In this document: positions 20,255-28,702 of the stretch, one piece after another | How positions within the stretch are numbered: position 1 is the first letter of the stretch | Layout: each line of letters starts with the position of its first letter | DNA from: Thermoleophilia bacterium | GTDB lineage: Bacteria; Actinomycetota; Thermoleophilia; Miltoncostaeales; Miltoncostaeaceae | Assembly: GCA_025455865.1 (NCBI GenBank) | Contig: JALOLS010000018.1 | Coordinates: 1-35,202 of the forward strand | DNA: 35,202 nucleotides | Direction: 5' to 3' | Translations under genes and position numbers: made by a program | Notes under the pieces: model-generated | Database searches by the model: none | The model's input: the letters and a program-made list of their open reading frames with translations, nothing else | Told to the model about the DNA's origin: nothing

Positions 20255-23200
20255 TCAGGCCACGCAGCGCTCCCCGAACATCGACTTCAGCGAGGCGATG
20301 AGGCCACCGTCGCGCGGGTCGACCTTCCAGTCGTCGCCGAAGCGCATCCGCACGTTGCCCTCCTCGGTGAGGAGGTCGAGCACCACCGACGCCTCGCCGC
20401 GGTGATCGGCGATCAGCTTCTTCAGGCTGCCGAGGTGCTGCATGTGGTTCAGCGCCAGGCGCCCTGCCTCGACCCGCAGCAGCAGCCGGTCCTCCTCGTC
20501 CACCGGGTCCGGGATGAACGCCGTCACGACCTGGGCGACCAGCTTGGTCTCACCCTCGCCCTTGTGGTCGATGCGGCCGCTGATCGTCACGATCGCGTCG
20601 GGCAGCAGCACCTCGCGGGCCTCGGTGTAGACCGCCGGCACCACCACGACCTCGATGGAGCCCTCCAGGTCGTCCAGGCGCACGAAGAGCATCTGCTCGC
20701 CCCGGCGGGTGGTGATCGGCTTGACCGCGCCGATCATGCCGCCGAGGGTCACCGCCTCGCCGTCGGCCTTCTGCGCGACGTCGCCCAGGGTGCAGGAGGT
20801 GGCCCGCCGGAGCTGCAGGCGGCAGTCCTGCAGGGGGTGGCTCGAGACATACAGGCCGAGCGCCTCCTTCTCGGCCCGCAGCAGGTCGTCCTTGGCCATC
20901 TCCCCGAGCGTGATGGCCGGGTCGCTCTCGACGCTCGCGGGCCCGCCCTCGAGCATGCCGAAGAGCGACTCCTGGCCGGCGGCGGCGTCGCTGCGGCGCC
21001 GTGCGGCCTGCGCGAGCGCCTGGGGGAGCGCATCGAGCATCCCGGCGCGGGTCGCCCCGGTGCAGTCGAGCGCCCCGCCGCGGATCAGGCTCTCGAGCGC
21101 CCGCTTGTTGAGCTGGGCCTGGTCCAGGCGCCGGCAGAAGTCCCAGATGGAGGTGAAGGGACCGTCGCTCTCGCGCTCGGCCACGATCGCGGTGACCGCG
21201 CCCTCCCCCACGCCCTTGACCGCGGTGAGCCCGAAGCGGATCTCCTTCTCCCCGGTCACCGCGAAGCCGCCCTCGGAGCGGTTCACGTCGGGCGGGAGCA
21301 CCTCCAGGCCCATCTCGGCGCAGGCCGCCACGTAGAACGGCACCCGGTCCTTGGTGTCCATGACCGAGGTGAGCACCGCGGCCATGTACTCGGCCGGGAA
21401 GTTGGCCTTGAGGTAGGCGGTGCGGTAGGCCAGCAGCGCGTAGCAGGCGGCGTGGCTCTTGTTGAAGGAGTAGTCGCCGGCCGCCTCGCACAGGCCCCAG
21501 AGCTTCGCCGCGAGGTCCGGAGAGGTGCCGTTCTGCCGGCAGCCCTGCACGAACTCCTCGCGCAGCGAGGCCATGAGCTCCTTGTCCTTCTTGCCCACCG
21601 CCTTGCGCAGGTCGTCCGCGCGGGAGGGCGAGAAGCCGGCGATCGCCCGGGAGATCGCCATGAGCTGCTCCTGGTAGATCGCGACCCCGTAGGTGGGGCC
21701 GGTGATCGGCTCCAGGCGGGGGTCGTCGAAGCTGACCAGGCCGGGCTGGCGCTTGTTGCGCGCGTAGGTCGAGATGAAGGCCATCGGCCCGGGGCGGTAG
21801 AGGGCCACCAGGGCCACCAGGTCGGCGAACTCGGTGGGGCCCACCTCACGCAGCGCCTCGCGCATGCCGCTCGACTCGAACTGGAACACCCCGAGCGCGT
21901 CGCCCTTGGCGAGCATGCGGTAGGTGGCCCGGTCGTCCAGGGCGATGGCCTCGATGTCCACCTGCTCGCCCCGGGTGCGCTCGATGAGCCGGAGCGTGTC
22001 CTGGATGATGTCCAGGTTGCGCAGGCCCAGGAAGTCCATCTTGAGCAGCCCGAGGGCCTCGACGTCGTGGTCGGGGACCTGGGTGACGACGTTGCCCTCG
22101 TCGTCGGTCCGCACCGGGATGTAGTCGGTGACCGCCCCGGGGGCGATGACCACGCCGGCCGCGTGCACGCCCTCGTTGCGGGTGAGCCCCTCCAGGGGCC
22201 GGGCGACCTCGATGATCTTCTGGGCCGCCTCGTCGGTCTCGACCGCGGCGGCGAGCTCCGAGCCGGGCGCGAGCGCCTGCTCCAGGCGGATGCCGATGGG
22301 CCGCTCCGGGACCAGCTTGGCGATGCGGTCGACCTGGCCGTAGGAGAAGCCGAGCACCCGGCCCGCGTCGCGCACCACGGCGCGGGCCAGGAGCTTGCCG
22401 AACGTGCCGATGCGGGCCACCGCGTCGGAGCCGTACTTCTGGGTGACGTAGGCCACCACGCGGTCGCGCCCGCCCACCGAGAAGTCGGTGTCGATGTCGG
22501 GCATGCTCTTGCGCCCCGGGTTCAGGAAGCGCTCGAAGAGCAGCCCGTGCTCGAGCGGGTCGAGGTCGGTGATCCGGAGCGAGAAGGCGACCAGCGACCC
22601 GGCCGCCGAGCCGCGGCCCGGACCCACCGCGACCCCGTTCTCGCGGGCCCAGCGGATGTAGTCCCAGACGATCAGGAAGTAGCTGGCGAAGCCCATCTCG
22701 TCGATGGTCGCCAGCTCGAAGCGCAGGCGGTCCTCGGCCCCCTGGGGCCACTCGCCGGCGCCGTAACGGCGGTCGAGGCCCTCGCGGCAGAGGCGCTCGA
22801 GGTAGGCCTCGGGGCTCTCGCCGGTCGGCACCGGGAAGCGCGGCAGGCGCGAGTCGCCGAGCGGGAGCTCCAGGCCGCCGCAGCGCTCGGCGATCTCGAT
22901 GGAGGCCTCGAGCGCCTCGGGGAACTCCGGCAGCGCCCGGAGCATCTCCTCGCCGCTCTTGAGGTAGAACTCCTTGGTGTCGAACCGGAACCGCTTGGGG
23001 TTCGACAGCACGTCGCGGGTCTGGATGGCCAGCAGCGCCTCGTGGGCGTCGGCGTCCTGGTGGCAGACGTAGTGCACGTCGCCGGTGGCCACCATCGTGC
23101 GCCCGGTCTCCCGGGCCAGCCGGGCCAGGTGCTGGTTGATGCGCCGCTGGGACTCGATGCCGGAGTCCTGGAGCTCCAGGTAGACGTCCTCGGGCCCGAA

Positions 23201-23695
23201 GATCTGGCACAGCGTGTCGAGCTCGCGCCGCGCGCCCTCGGTGTCGTCGTGCTCGAGCGCCGAGCAGATCGTGCCCGACAGGCAGCCCGAGAGCACGATG
23301 ATGCCGTCGGCGTGCCGCTGCATGAGCTCGTGGTCGATGCGGGGCTTGCGGTGGTAGCCCTCGAGGTAGCCGGCCGAGCAGAGCTTGATGAGGTTGTAGT
23401 AGCCCTCGGTTGAGGCGGCGAGGAGCGTGAGGTGGTTGCGCTTCTCGCGGGAGGGCCGCTCGCGGTGGTCGGGCACCACGTAGGCCTCGAGGCCCACGAT
23501 CGGCGTGATGCCACGCTTGCGGGCCTGCTTGTAGAGGTCCACCGCCCCGCTCATCACCCCGTGGTCGGTCAGGGCGACCGCGGACTGGCCGACCTCCTCG
23601 ACCCGGTCGAGCAGGCGGGGGATCTTGCACGCCCCGTCCAGGATCGAGTAGTCCGAGTGGACGTGCAGGTGCGCGAAGCGGGGACCGGCGCTCAT
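20255..23695 (-). CDS. dnaE: DNA polymerase III alpha subunit (replicative DnaE)
   Basis: This 1146-aa protein is the catalytic subunit of the replicative polymerase. The N-terminal PHP domain retains metal-type residues (H11/H13 in LHVHSDYS, TDHGVM, RNHLTLLA, GDVHYVCHQDADAH), so a PHP proofreading activity is possible. The polymerase core has GPGRGSAAGS (about 358-367) and the catalytic PDIDTDF with D400 and D402, then IGTFGKLLARAVVRD and KMDFLGLRNLDII. A helix-hairpin-helix region (LTAVKGVGEGAVTAI) and an OB fold (RRGEQMLFVRLDDLEGSIEVVV) follow. The length and the complete PHP match DnaE1 rather than the mutagenic DnaE2/ImuC. ATG at 23695 follows a TAGCCT box by 9 nt. argG lies upstream in the same direction, separated by a hairpin. 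Confidence 0.97.
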   Translation of the reverse strand: MSAGPRFAHLHVHSDYSILDGACKIPRLLDRVEEVGQSAVALTDHGVMSGAVDLYKQARKRGITPIVGLEAYVVPDHRERPSREKRNHLTLLAASTEGYYNLIKLCSAGYLEGYHRKPRIDHELMQRHADGIIVLSGCLSGTICSALEHDDTEGARRELDTLCQIFGPEDVYLELQDSGIESQRRINQHLARLARETGRTMVATGDVHYVCHQDADAHEALLAIQTRDVLSNPKRFRFDTKEFYLKSGEEMLRALPEFPEALEASIEIAERCGGLELPLGDSRLPRFPVPTGESPEAYLERLCREGLDRRYGAGEWPQGAEDRLRFELATIDEMGFASYFLIVWDYIRWARENGVAVGPGRGSAAGSLVAFSLRITDLDPLEHGLLFERFLNPGRKSMPDIDTDFSVGGRDRVVAYVTQKYGSDAVARIGTFGKLLARAVVRDAGRVLGFSYGQVDRIAKLVPERPIGIRLEQALAPGSELAAAVETDEAAQKIIEVARPLEGLTRNEGVHAAGVVIAPGAVTDYIPVRTDDEGNVVTQVPDHDVEALGLLKMDFLGLRNLDIIQDTLRLIERTRGEQVDIEAIALDDRATYRMLAKGDALGVFQFESSGMREALREVGPTEFADLVALVALYRPGPMAFISTYARNKRQPGLVSFDDPRLEPITGPTYGVAIYQEQLMAISRAIAGFSPSRADDLRKAVGKKDKELMASLREEFVQGCRQNGTSPDLAAKLWGLCEAAGDYSFNKSHAACYALLAYRTAYLKANFPAEYMAAVLTSVMDTKDRVPFYVAACAEMGLEVLPPDVNRSEGGFAVTGEKEIRFGLTAVKGVGEGAVTAIVAERESDGPFTSIWDFCRRLDQAQLNKRALESLIRGGALDCTGATRAGMLDALPQALAQAARRRSDAAAGQESLFGMLEGGPASVESDPAITLGEMAKDDLLRAEKEALGLYVSSHPLQDCRLQLRRATSCTLGDVAQKADGEAVTLGGMIGAVKPITTRRGEQMLFVRLDDLEGSIEVVVVPAVYTEAREVLLPDAIVTISGRIDHKGEGETKLVAQVVTAFIPDPVDEEDRLLLRVEAGRLALNHMQHLGSLKKLIADHRGEASVVLDLLTEEGNVRMRFGDDWKVDPRDGGLIASLKSMFGERCVA

Positions 23696-23704
23696 CGGCG
23701 ACCA

Positions 23705-23710
23705 AGGCTA
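23705..23710 (-). promoter_or_regulatory. -10 box for dnaE
   Basis: On the minus strand TAGCCT, preceded by AT, lies 9 nt before the dnaE ATG. The leader would be only 2-3 nt, and no ribosome site is present, so the transcript is effectively leaderless. Confidence 0.45.
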
Positions 23711-23761
23711 ATGGGGTCCCCGGACGGCCCACAACCGCCGTCCACGCAAGATGCGGCGTTT

Positions 23762-23807
23762 GCCCCCGCCGGCCACCACCACATCTGGGGTGGGGGCCGG
23801 CGGGGGC
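23762..23807 (-). terminator. Strong hairpin between argG and dnaE
   Basis: A perfect 13-bp inverted repeat (GCCCCCGCCGGCC and GGCCGGCGGGGGC) encloses a 20-nt loop with a further CCACC/GGTGG pairing. It starts 15 nt after the argG stop on the minus strand and lies before the dnaE promoter box. It is the most stable stem-loop I found in the window. It lacks a U-tract but is well placed to separate argG from dnaE. Confidence 0.55.
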
Positions 23808-23822
23808 GGCCGGGATGGACGG

Positions 23823-25085
23823 CTACCCCAGGTCGCGGGCCTCGGCGATCTGGTGGGCCATGCGGCTCTGCAGGCTGAACAGCTCGATGAAGCCGGGGCT
23901 CGCGTGCTGGGAGAACGACGGGTCGGCGTCGAAGGTCGCCAGGCTGCGGTCATAGAGCGCGAGCGGCGAGCTGCGGCCGATCACCGTCGCGTTCCCCTTG
24001 TAGAGGCGCACCGTGATCTCGCCCTCGACCTTGCGGTTGACCCGGTCCATGAAGGCGTTCAGGTCGCCGAGGAGCGGCTCGTACCACAGGCCCTCATAGA
24101 CCAGCTGGGCCCACAGGGAGTCCAGCTGCGGCTTGAGCGCGTTCTCCCGGCCGGTGCACACCAGCTTCTCGAGCTCGCGGTGGGCGGTCAGGATGACCTC
24201 GGCCGCCGGGACCTCGTACACGTCGCGGACCTTGAGCCCGACCACCCGGTCCTCCAGATGGTCCAGGATCCCCACGCCGTTGCGGCTCGCGATCTCGGCC
24301 ACCCGCTGGATGAGGGCGACCAGCGGGAGCTCCTCGCCGTCCACGCTGATCGGCAGGCCCTCGCGGAAGCCCAGGACGACGTCCTCGCTGCGGTCCGGCG
24401 CCCGGTGGGGCGGGGTGATCAGCTGGAAGACGTCGTCGGGGATCGCCTGGGCCAGGTCCTCGATGACCCCGCCCTCGCTCGAGCGGCCCCACAGGTTGTC
24501 GTCGATCGAGTAGGGCCGCTCGACGGTCGAGGAGACCGGGATGCCGTGCTCCTTGGCGTAGGCGATCTCCTCGTCGCGGCCCATCTGCCACTCGCGCACC
24601 GGTGCGATGACCTTGAGCTCGGGGGCCAGCGTGGCCACCGTGGCCTCGATCCGCACCTGGTCGTTGCCCTTGCCGGTGCACCCGTGGGCGATGGTGTCGG
24701 CGCCGTGCTCACGCGCGGCGGCCACCGCGAGCTTGGCCAGCAGCGGCCGGCCGAGGGAGGTGAACAGCGGATAGCCGCCCTGGTAGCGGGCGTTCGCGCG
24801 GATGGCCGGGGCCACGTAGTCGCGGGCGAACTCCTCCTTGGCGTCGACCACCAGGCTCGCCACCGCACCCAGGTTCAGGGCCTTCTGCCGGATCGCGTCG
24901 AAGTCGTCCTCGGGCTGGCCGAGGTCCACGCAGAGCGCCACGACCTCCGCGTCGTGCTGGTCCTGGATCCACTTGAGCATCACCGAGGTGTCGAGCCCCC
25001 CCGAGTACAGGAGCACCACGCGGTGCACCTCGTGGGGGCGGGCCAGGTAGCCGGCGGTGAGCGGGGCGGGCTGGATCTCGGACAC
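23823..25085 (-). CDS. argG: Argininosuccinate synthase
   Basis: This 420-aa enzyme joins citrulline and aspartate using ATP, the seventh step of arginine synthesis. The N-type ATP pyrophosphatase P-loop is S28-G-G-L-D-T-S34 in LLYSGGLDTSVML. HGCTGKGNDQVR, the substrate-binding segment SVERPYSIDDNLWG and a C-terminal SPGFIELFSLQSRMAHQ complete the family pattern. GTG at 25085 follows a GGAGGA site; residues 1-20 are a short extension before the usual start. The gene is apart from argD (34011-35189) and is not in an arginine operon. A promoter with a -35-like box is visible upstream. Confidence 0.97.
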   Translation of the reverse strand: MSEIQPAPLTAGYLARPHEVHRVVLLYSGGLDTSVMLKWIQDQHDAEVVALCVDLGQPEDDFDAIRQKALNLGAVASLVVDAKEEFARDYVAPAIRANARYQGGYPLFTSLGRPLLAKLAVAAAREHGADTIAHGCTGKGNDQVRIEATVATLAPELKVIAPVREWQMGRDEEIAYAKEHGIPVSSTVERPYSIDDNLWGRSSEGGVIEDLAQAIPDDVFQLITPPHRAPDRSEDVVLGFREGLPISVDGEELPLVALIQRVAEIASRNGVGILDHLEDRVVGLKVRDVYEVPAAEVILTAHRELEKLVCTGRENALKPQLDSLWAQLVYEGLWYEPLLGDLNAFMDRVNRKVEGEITVRLYKGNATVIGRSSPLALYDRSLATFDADPSFSQHASPGFIELFSLQSRMAHQIAEARDLG

Positions 25086-25118
25086 GCGGGGTCCTCCGGT
25101 CGCGATCGGAACGGACGG

Positions 25119-25147
25119 AGTGTCGTCTGCGTGTCAGGACTTCACAA
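25119..25147 (-). promoter_or_regulatory. Promoter of argG
   Basis: On the minus strand TTGTGA (25147-25142) and GACACT (25124-25119) are separated by 17 bp, a good housekeeping sigma spacing. The start would be near 25112, giving a leader of about 27 nt that includes the GGAGGA site. It is one of the few -35-containing promoters I can read here. I see no clear ArgR box. Confidence 0.5.
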
Positions 25148-25196
25148 GTTGCCGGATCACCCTGCAGCCGGGGGCCGGGCGTCCGATACCTGTGGT

Positions 25197-25634
25197 GTGG
25201 GCACCTCGACCCCCCGGACCGAGCACCATCTGCGCGTCGCCGCCGAGGACGGCGCGGTGGTCGGCGTGCGCGACGACCTCGCCCGCGCCCTGGCCGAGCT
25301 GGGCTGGGCCGACGCCTGCCGCACCCGGGTGCTGCTCGCGGCCGACGAGGCGGTGGCGAACGCGGTGCGCCACGGCTCGCGTCCCGGCGGGCAGGTGGAC
25401 GTGGGCTTCCGGGCCGACGCGAGGGCGGTGCTGGTCCGCGTGGTGGACCGCGGCAGCCCCGAGGGCACCCGCCCGGCCTTCCCCCCCACCGCCCCGCCGG
25501 ACCCCACCGCCACGCACGGGCGGGGGCTGCTGCTCATGTGCGCGCTCTGCGACCGCCTGTCGGTGAGCGCCTACGGGCCGGGCACGCGGGTGGAGATGGC
25601 GTTCCGCCGCGCGGAGGGCGCGCTGGCGGCGTAG
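25197..25634 (+). CDS. RsbW-like anti-sigma factor ATPase/kinase domain protein
   Basis: This 145-aa protein is a single HATPase_c (GHKL) domain of the anti-sigma/serine-kinase type. The N-box is LLAADEAVANAVRHG, the G1 box is VVDRGSP and the G2 box is THGRGLLLMCALCD. Relatives bind sigma factors or phosphorylate anti-anti-sigma (STAS) proteins; no STAS or sigma gene is next to it, so its partner is unlinked. The start is GTG at 25197, where similarity to the family begins. The last 64 bp overlap the end of the convergent cbiO gene. It diverges from argG across a 111-bp promoter region. Confidence 0.85.
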   Translation: MGTSTPRTEHHLRVAAEDGAVVGVRDDLARALAELGWADACRTRVLLAADEAVANAVRHGSRPGGQVDVGFRADARAVLVRVVDRGSPEGTRPAFPPTAPPDPTATHGRGLLLMCALCDRLSVSAYGPGTRVEMAFRRAEGALAA

Positions 25635-26374
25635 GGGCGGGTGGCGACCAGGCCCAGGTCGAACCCGCACGGGAGCTCCAGGTCGTGCGCGGCGAGCAGC
25701 GCCCGGTCGGCCAGCACCTCCCGGCAGGGCCCGTCGGCCACGATCCGCCCGGCGGCGAGCACCACCGCCCGGTCGCACATCTCGGCGGCGAAGGGCAGGT
25801 CGTGGGTCACGACCAGCATGGTGGCCGGCAGCGGGTCGAGCACCTCGGCCAGCTCGCGCCGCGCGCGGGGGTCCAGGTTGGCGGTCGGCTCGTCCAGCAC
25901 GAGCAGGTCCGGGCGCATGGCGAGCACGGTGGCGATGGCCACCCGGCGCCGCTCGCCCATGGAGAGCTGGTGCGGGGCCCGGCCGGCCGCATGGGCCATC
26001 CGCACGGCCCCGAGCGCCTCCGCCACCCGCGCGGCGGCGCGGTCCTCGTCCAGGCCCATGTTGCGGGGCCCGAAGGCCACGTCCTCCCGGACCGTGGGCA
26101 TGAAGAGCTGGTCGTCGGGGTCCTGGAAGACCAGGCCGACTCGCTCGCGGACGGCCCGCAGGGTGTCGCGCCCGAGCCGCAGCCCGGCCACCTCGACCTC
26201 GCCCTCGCCCTCCAGCAGCCCGTTCAGGTGCAGGGCCAGCGTGGTCTTCCCGGCGCCGTTCGGGCCGAGCACCGCCACCCGCTCGCCGCGGGCGACCGCG
26301 AGGTCCACCCCATCCAGCGCGAGGCGGCCGGCCGGGTAGCGGTGGCGCAGGCCCGCGATCCGCAGGGCGTCCAT
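25571..26374 (-). CDS. cbiO: Cobalt/nickel ECF transporter ATPase
   Basis: This 267-aa ABC ATPase energises the importer. It has Walker A G37-PNGAGKTT, the Q-loop FQDPDDQLF typical of ECF ATPases, signature LSMGERRRVAIA, Walker B LLVLDEPTANLDP and the switch His in VVTHDLPF. The last 25 residues (ATRPYAASAPSARRN...) lie in DNA that overlaps the RsbW-like gene, so the tail is probably not conserved. ATG at 26374 overlaps the cbiQ stop by one base. A single ATPase gene with cbiM and cbiQ is normal for group I cobalt/nickel ECF systems. Confidence 0.94.
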   Translation of the reverse strand: MDALRIAGLRHRYPAGRLALDGVDLAVARGERVAVLGPNGAGKTTLALHLNGLLEGEGEVEVAGLRLGRDTLRAVRERVGLVFQDPDDQLFMPTVREDVAFGPRNMGLDEDRAAARVAEALGAVRMAHAAGRAPHQLSMGERRRVAIATVLAMRPDLLVLDEPTANLDPRARRELAEVLDPLPATMLVVTHDLPFAAEMCDRAVVLAAGRIVADGPCREVLADRALLAAHDLELPCGFDLGLVATRPYAASAPSARRNAISTRVPGP

Positions 26375-27153
26375 CAGGCCACCTGCGCCCAGACGCTCAC
26401 GGGGACCACCAGCGCCCCGAGCGCAGCGAGGAAGCCGGCCTCGGCCCGGCCCAGCCGGCCCGGGGCGCCGGCGGGCATGACCCCGCAGAAGCCGCGGGCG
26501 CACATGGCCAGGTACACCCGCTCCCCGCGGGCGTGGCCGCGCAGGAAGAGCGCGGTGGCCAGCCGGCCCACCGCCGCCGCGCCGAGCGCGGTGCGGGGGC
26601 GGAAGCCCCGGGCGGCGAGCGCCGCGCGCATCCGGCCGACCTCCTCGCCCAGCACGAAGAGATAGCGGTACATGAACGCGCAGGTCAGGGTGAAGGCCCG
26701 GGGCACGCGCAGGCGCTCGAGTGCCCGCAGCACGTCGGGGAACGCCGTGGTGGCGGTCAGCAGCACCGCGCTGAGCGTGCCCACGGTCGCCGCCGCGGCG
26801 ACCGCGCCGAACGTGCGAAGGCCCTCCACCGAGAGGTGGACGGGGCCGACGGCGACCGACGGCCCGCCGCCCACGAAGGGCACCACCGCCGCGGCCAGGA
26901 GCACCAGGGGCAGCACGACCCGCGCCCGGCGCCACACCACCGTGGCGGGCACCCGCGCCCACCAGGCCACGCCGGCGAGCGCGACCAGGCAGGCGGCCGG
27001 GACCACCCACGCCCCCCGGGGGGCGACGGCCGCGGCGAGGGTGATCCCCAGCAGGCCGACGACCTTGGCCCGGGGGTCGAGGCGGTGGACCACGCTCCCC
27101 GGGCGGCCGGCGGTGCCGGCGTGGTCGAGCGCGTGGACCCCGAGGCCGCCCAT
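26374..27153 (-). CDS. cbiQ: Cobalt/nickel ECF transporter transmembrane component
   Basis: This 259-aa membrane protein is the T component that couples the ATPase to the substrate-binding subunit. It shows HRLDPRAKVVGLLG near the start, several hydrophobic helices, and the coupling motif MRAALAARGFRPR (the family's A-x-x-x-RG). ATG at 27153 was chosen because it starts the family-like N-terminus and lies 5 nt after the PDGLE gene stop; the frame is open further upstream. It ends in a TGATG overlap with cbiO. Confidence 0.92.
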   Translation of the reverse strand: MGGLGVHALDHAGTAGRPGSVVHRLDPRAKVVGLLGITLAAAVAPRGAWVVPAACLVALAGVAWWARVPATVVWRRARVVLPLVLLAAAVVPFVGGGPSVAVGPVHLSVEGLRTFGAVAAAATVGTLSAVLLTATTAFPDVLRALERLRVPRAFTLTCAFMYRYLFVLGEEVGRMRAALAARGFRPRTALGAAAVGRLATALFLRGHARGERVYLAMCARGFCGVMPAGAPGRLGRAEAGFLAALGALVVPVSVWAQVA

Positions 27154-27158
27154 CGCCC

Positions 27159-27458
27159 TCAGCCCCCCGGCCGGCGCACGACGCGGACGAGGCCCCAGCC
27201 GAGCGCCAGCACCGCGAGCGTCCCCGCCAGGCCCGAGAGCCCGGTGGCCAGGCGCGGATCCCCGATGCCGGGGAAGGCGTAGTCGGGCACCGGGGCGGCC
27301 TGCTGCACGGGATGCAGGCCGCCCTGCCCGGCGAAGCCGTGGTCGTCCGCCACGCGCTCCAGGCCGTCCGGCGAGGAGGAGGCGAGCGGCGAGAGCCCCA
27401 TCGCCAGGCCCACCGAGACGGCGAGGCACAGGGCGAAGAACAGGCGCATGCGGGTCAC
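27159..27458 (-). CDS. PDGLE-domain protein (CbiN-like subunit)
   Basis: This 99-aa protein has an N-terminal membrane helix (LFFALCLAVSVGLAMGLSPLAS), the motif SSPDGLERVADDHGF that names the PDGLE domain, a 40-residue outer loop, and a second helix (LAGTLAVLALGWGLVRVV). In nickel/cobalt ECF operons such a protein takes the place of CbiN/NikN and is needed with CbiM for transport. The start GTG at 27458 shares GTGA with the cbiM stop; an ATG three codons on is an alternative. It lies between cbiM and cbiQ, as expected. Confidence 0.88.
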   Translation of the reverse strand: MTRMRLFFALCLAVSVGLAMGLSPLASSSPDGLERVADDHGFAGQGGLHPVQQAAPVPDYAFPGIGDPRLATGLSGLAGTLAVLALGWGLVRVVRRPGG

Positions 27459-28141
27459 GACGCCCTCCCGGAGACGGCGGTGGGCACGACCAGCGGGGCG
27501 AGCCCCCGCGGGCGGATCGCGACGAGGTCCGGCCGGGTGGCGAGCACCGCGCCGAGCGCGGCGACGGTGACCACCGCCTCGCCCACCCCGATCAGCGCGT
27601 GGACCGAGAGCATGGGCGGCAGGACCACGCCCAGCGGGACGGTGCCCGAGAGCCCGAGCTGGATCGCGGTGGCGAGCGCGCCGAGCATGACCGCCCCCCA
27701 GGCCGCGATCCCGGCCAGGGCGAGGAACGCGGTGCGGCCGAGCGGCAGCAGGCGGACCGCGAGCGCAAGCCCGAGGCCGGCGCCGACGGCGCCGATCACG
27801 CCCATGTTCAGCACGTTCGCGCCGAGGGCGGTCACCCCCCCGTCGGCGAAGAGGAACGCCTGGGCGGTGAGCACCACGGCCATGGCCACGCAGGCGAGCC
27901 ACGGCCCGAGCAGCACCGCGCAGAGCGCGGCGCCGAGCAGGTGGCCGCTGGTGCCCCCGGCCACGGGGAAGTTCAGCATCTGGGCGGCGAAGACGAACGC
28001 CGCGGTGAGCCCGAGGAGCGGCACCCGCCGCTCGTCGAGCCGGGACCGGGCGTGGCGCAGGCCGTAGGCCACCGCGCCGGCCGCCGGCACCGCGGCGGCG
28101 GCGGCGACCCCGGGGGTCAGGAAGCCGTCGGGGATGTGCAT
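27455..28141 (-). CDS. cbiM: Cobalt/nickel ECF transporter substrate-capture protein
   Basis: This 228-aa membrane protein binds the metal. Its N-terminus MHIPDGFL is the family hallmark: after Met removal, the free amino group and His2 bind Co2+ or Ni2+. LNFPVAGGTSGHLLGAALCAVLLGPW and SVHALIGVGEAVVT are further conserved segments, among about six or seven hydrophobic helices. The sequence cannot tell cobalt from nickel. ATG at 28141 overlaps the regulator's stop by one base, so the importer is translationally coupled to its likely regulator. Confidence 0.93.
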   Translation of the reverse strand: MHIPDGFLTPGVAAAAAVPAAGAVAYGLRHARSRLDERRVPLLGLTAAFVFAAQMLNFPVAGGTSGHLLGAALCAVLLGPWLACVAMAVVLTAQAFLFADGGVTALGANVLNMGVIGAVGAGLGLALAVRLLPLGRTAFLALAGIAAWGAVMLGALATAIQLGLSGTVPLGVVLPPMLSVHALIGVGEAVVTVAALGAVLATRPDLVAIRPRGLAPLVVPTAVSGRAS

Positions 28142-28668
28142 CAGGGGTCCTCCGGGAGACGGGGGCGGACGGCGGCGCGGCGGGCGGTGATGGCCCGCCG
28201 GCAGGGGGCGCAGACCGCGGGGACGGTGATCTCGCGGCCCTGCACGAGCACGTGGCCGGTGGCCTCGGCGAGGGCCTCGGCGAAGCCGCGCAGGGTGTCG
28301 GAGTGGAAGTGGGCCACGGCCCCGCACGCGGCGCAGACCGCGTGGTGGTGGGGGTGCTCGTGGGCCAGCTCGTAGTGGCGGGAGGGCCCGCCGAGGTCGG
28401 TGCGGCGGGCGATGCCCGCCTCGACCAGGGCGTCGAGGGTGCGGTAGACGGTCGAGGGGTTGATGGCCGGGTAGCTCGCCCGGGCGTGCTCGAGCGCCCG
28501 CTCGGCGGTGACGTGCCCGCCCCGGGCGAGCGCCTGCAGCACCAGCAGGCGCTGCGGGCTCGGGCGGCAGCCGGCCCGGCGCAGCAGCTCGGCGGCCTCG
28601 GGGCCGGCGTCCCGGGCGGCGCGGATGTGCGAACGACTTGCGGGTGCCGCTGGATGGCGAGGGCTCAT
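28141..28668 (-). CDS. Fur-family metal-responsive repressor (Zur/Nur-like)
   Basis: This 175-aa protein has the Fur-family winged helix (RRAGCRPSPQRLLVLQAL, then AINPSTVYRTLDALVEAGIARRTDLGG) and a dimerisation domain with HEHPHHHAVC-AAC and VPAVCAPC. The two CxxC pairs form the structural zinc site, and the His cluster belongs to the sensing site. Position at the head of a cobalt/nickel importer operon makes a nickel or cobalt sensor (Nur-like) likely, though Zur cannot be excluded. I prefer ATG at 28668, because the GTG at 28704 would put the start inside an 18-bp palindrome and a TAGGGC box lies just before the ATG. It probably represses its own operon. Confidence 0.88.
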   Translation of the reverse strand: MSPRHPAAPASRSHIRAARDAGPEAAELLRRAGCRPSPQRLLVLQALARGGHVTAERALEHARASYPAINPSTVYRTLDALVEAGIARRTDLGGPSRHYELAHEHPHHHAVCAACGAVAHFHSDTLRGFAEALAEATGHVLVQGREITVPAVCAPCRRAITARRAAVRPRLPEDP

Positions 28669-28673
28669 GCCTG

Positions 28674-28679
28674 GCCCTA
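28674..28679 (-). promoter_or_regulatory. Possible -10 box of the regulator-cbi operon
   Basis: On the minus strand TAGGGC lies 5 nt before the ATG at 28668. It is one base off the TAnnnT pattern. It places the 18-bp palindrome over the -35 region of the same promoter. Confidence 0.35.
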
Positions 28680-28702
28680 CGGGCGGCGCGCCCGGGCGGA
28701 TC

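Noticed and set aside
20050-20301. 83-codon plus-strand frame between the Cys-rich gene and dnaE
   Set aside because: It is Arg/Pro-rich, has no ribosome site and runs into antisense dnaE; I see no support for a gene.
20402-23413. 1003-codon plus-strand frame within dnaE
   Set aside because: It is the mirror of a fully recognisable polymerase gene.
28626-28645. LexA-like half-site GCGAACGACTTGCG inside the Fur-family gene
   Set aside because: The right half does not match GTTCG, and it lies within coding sequence.
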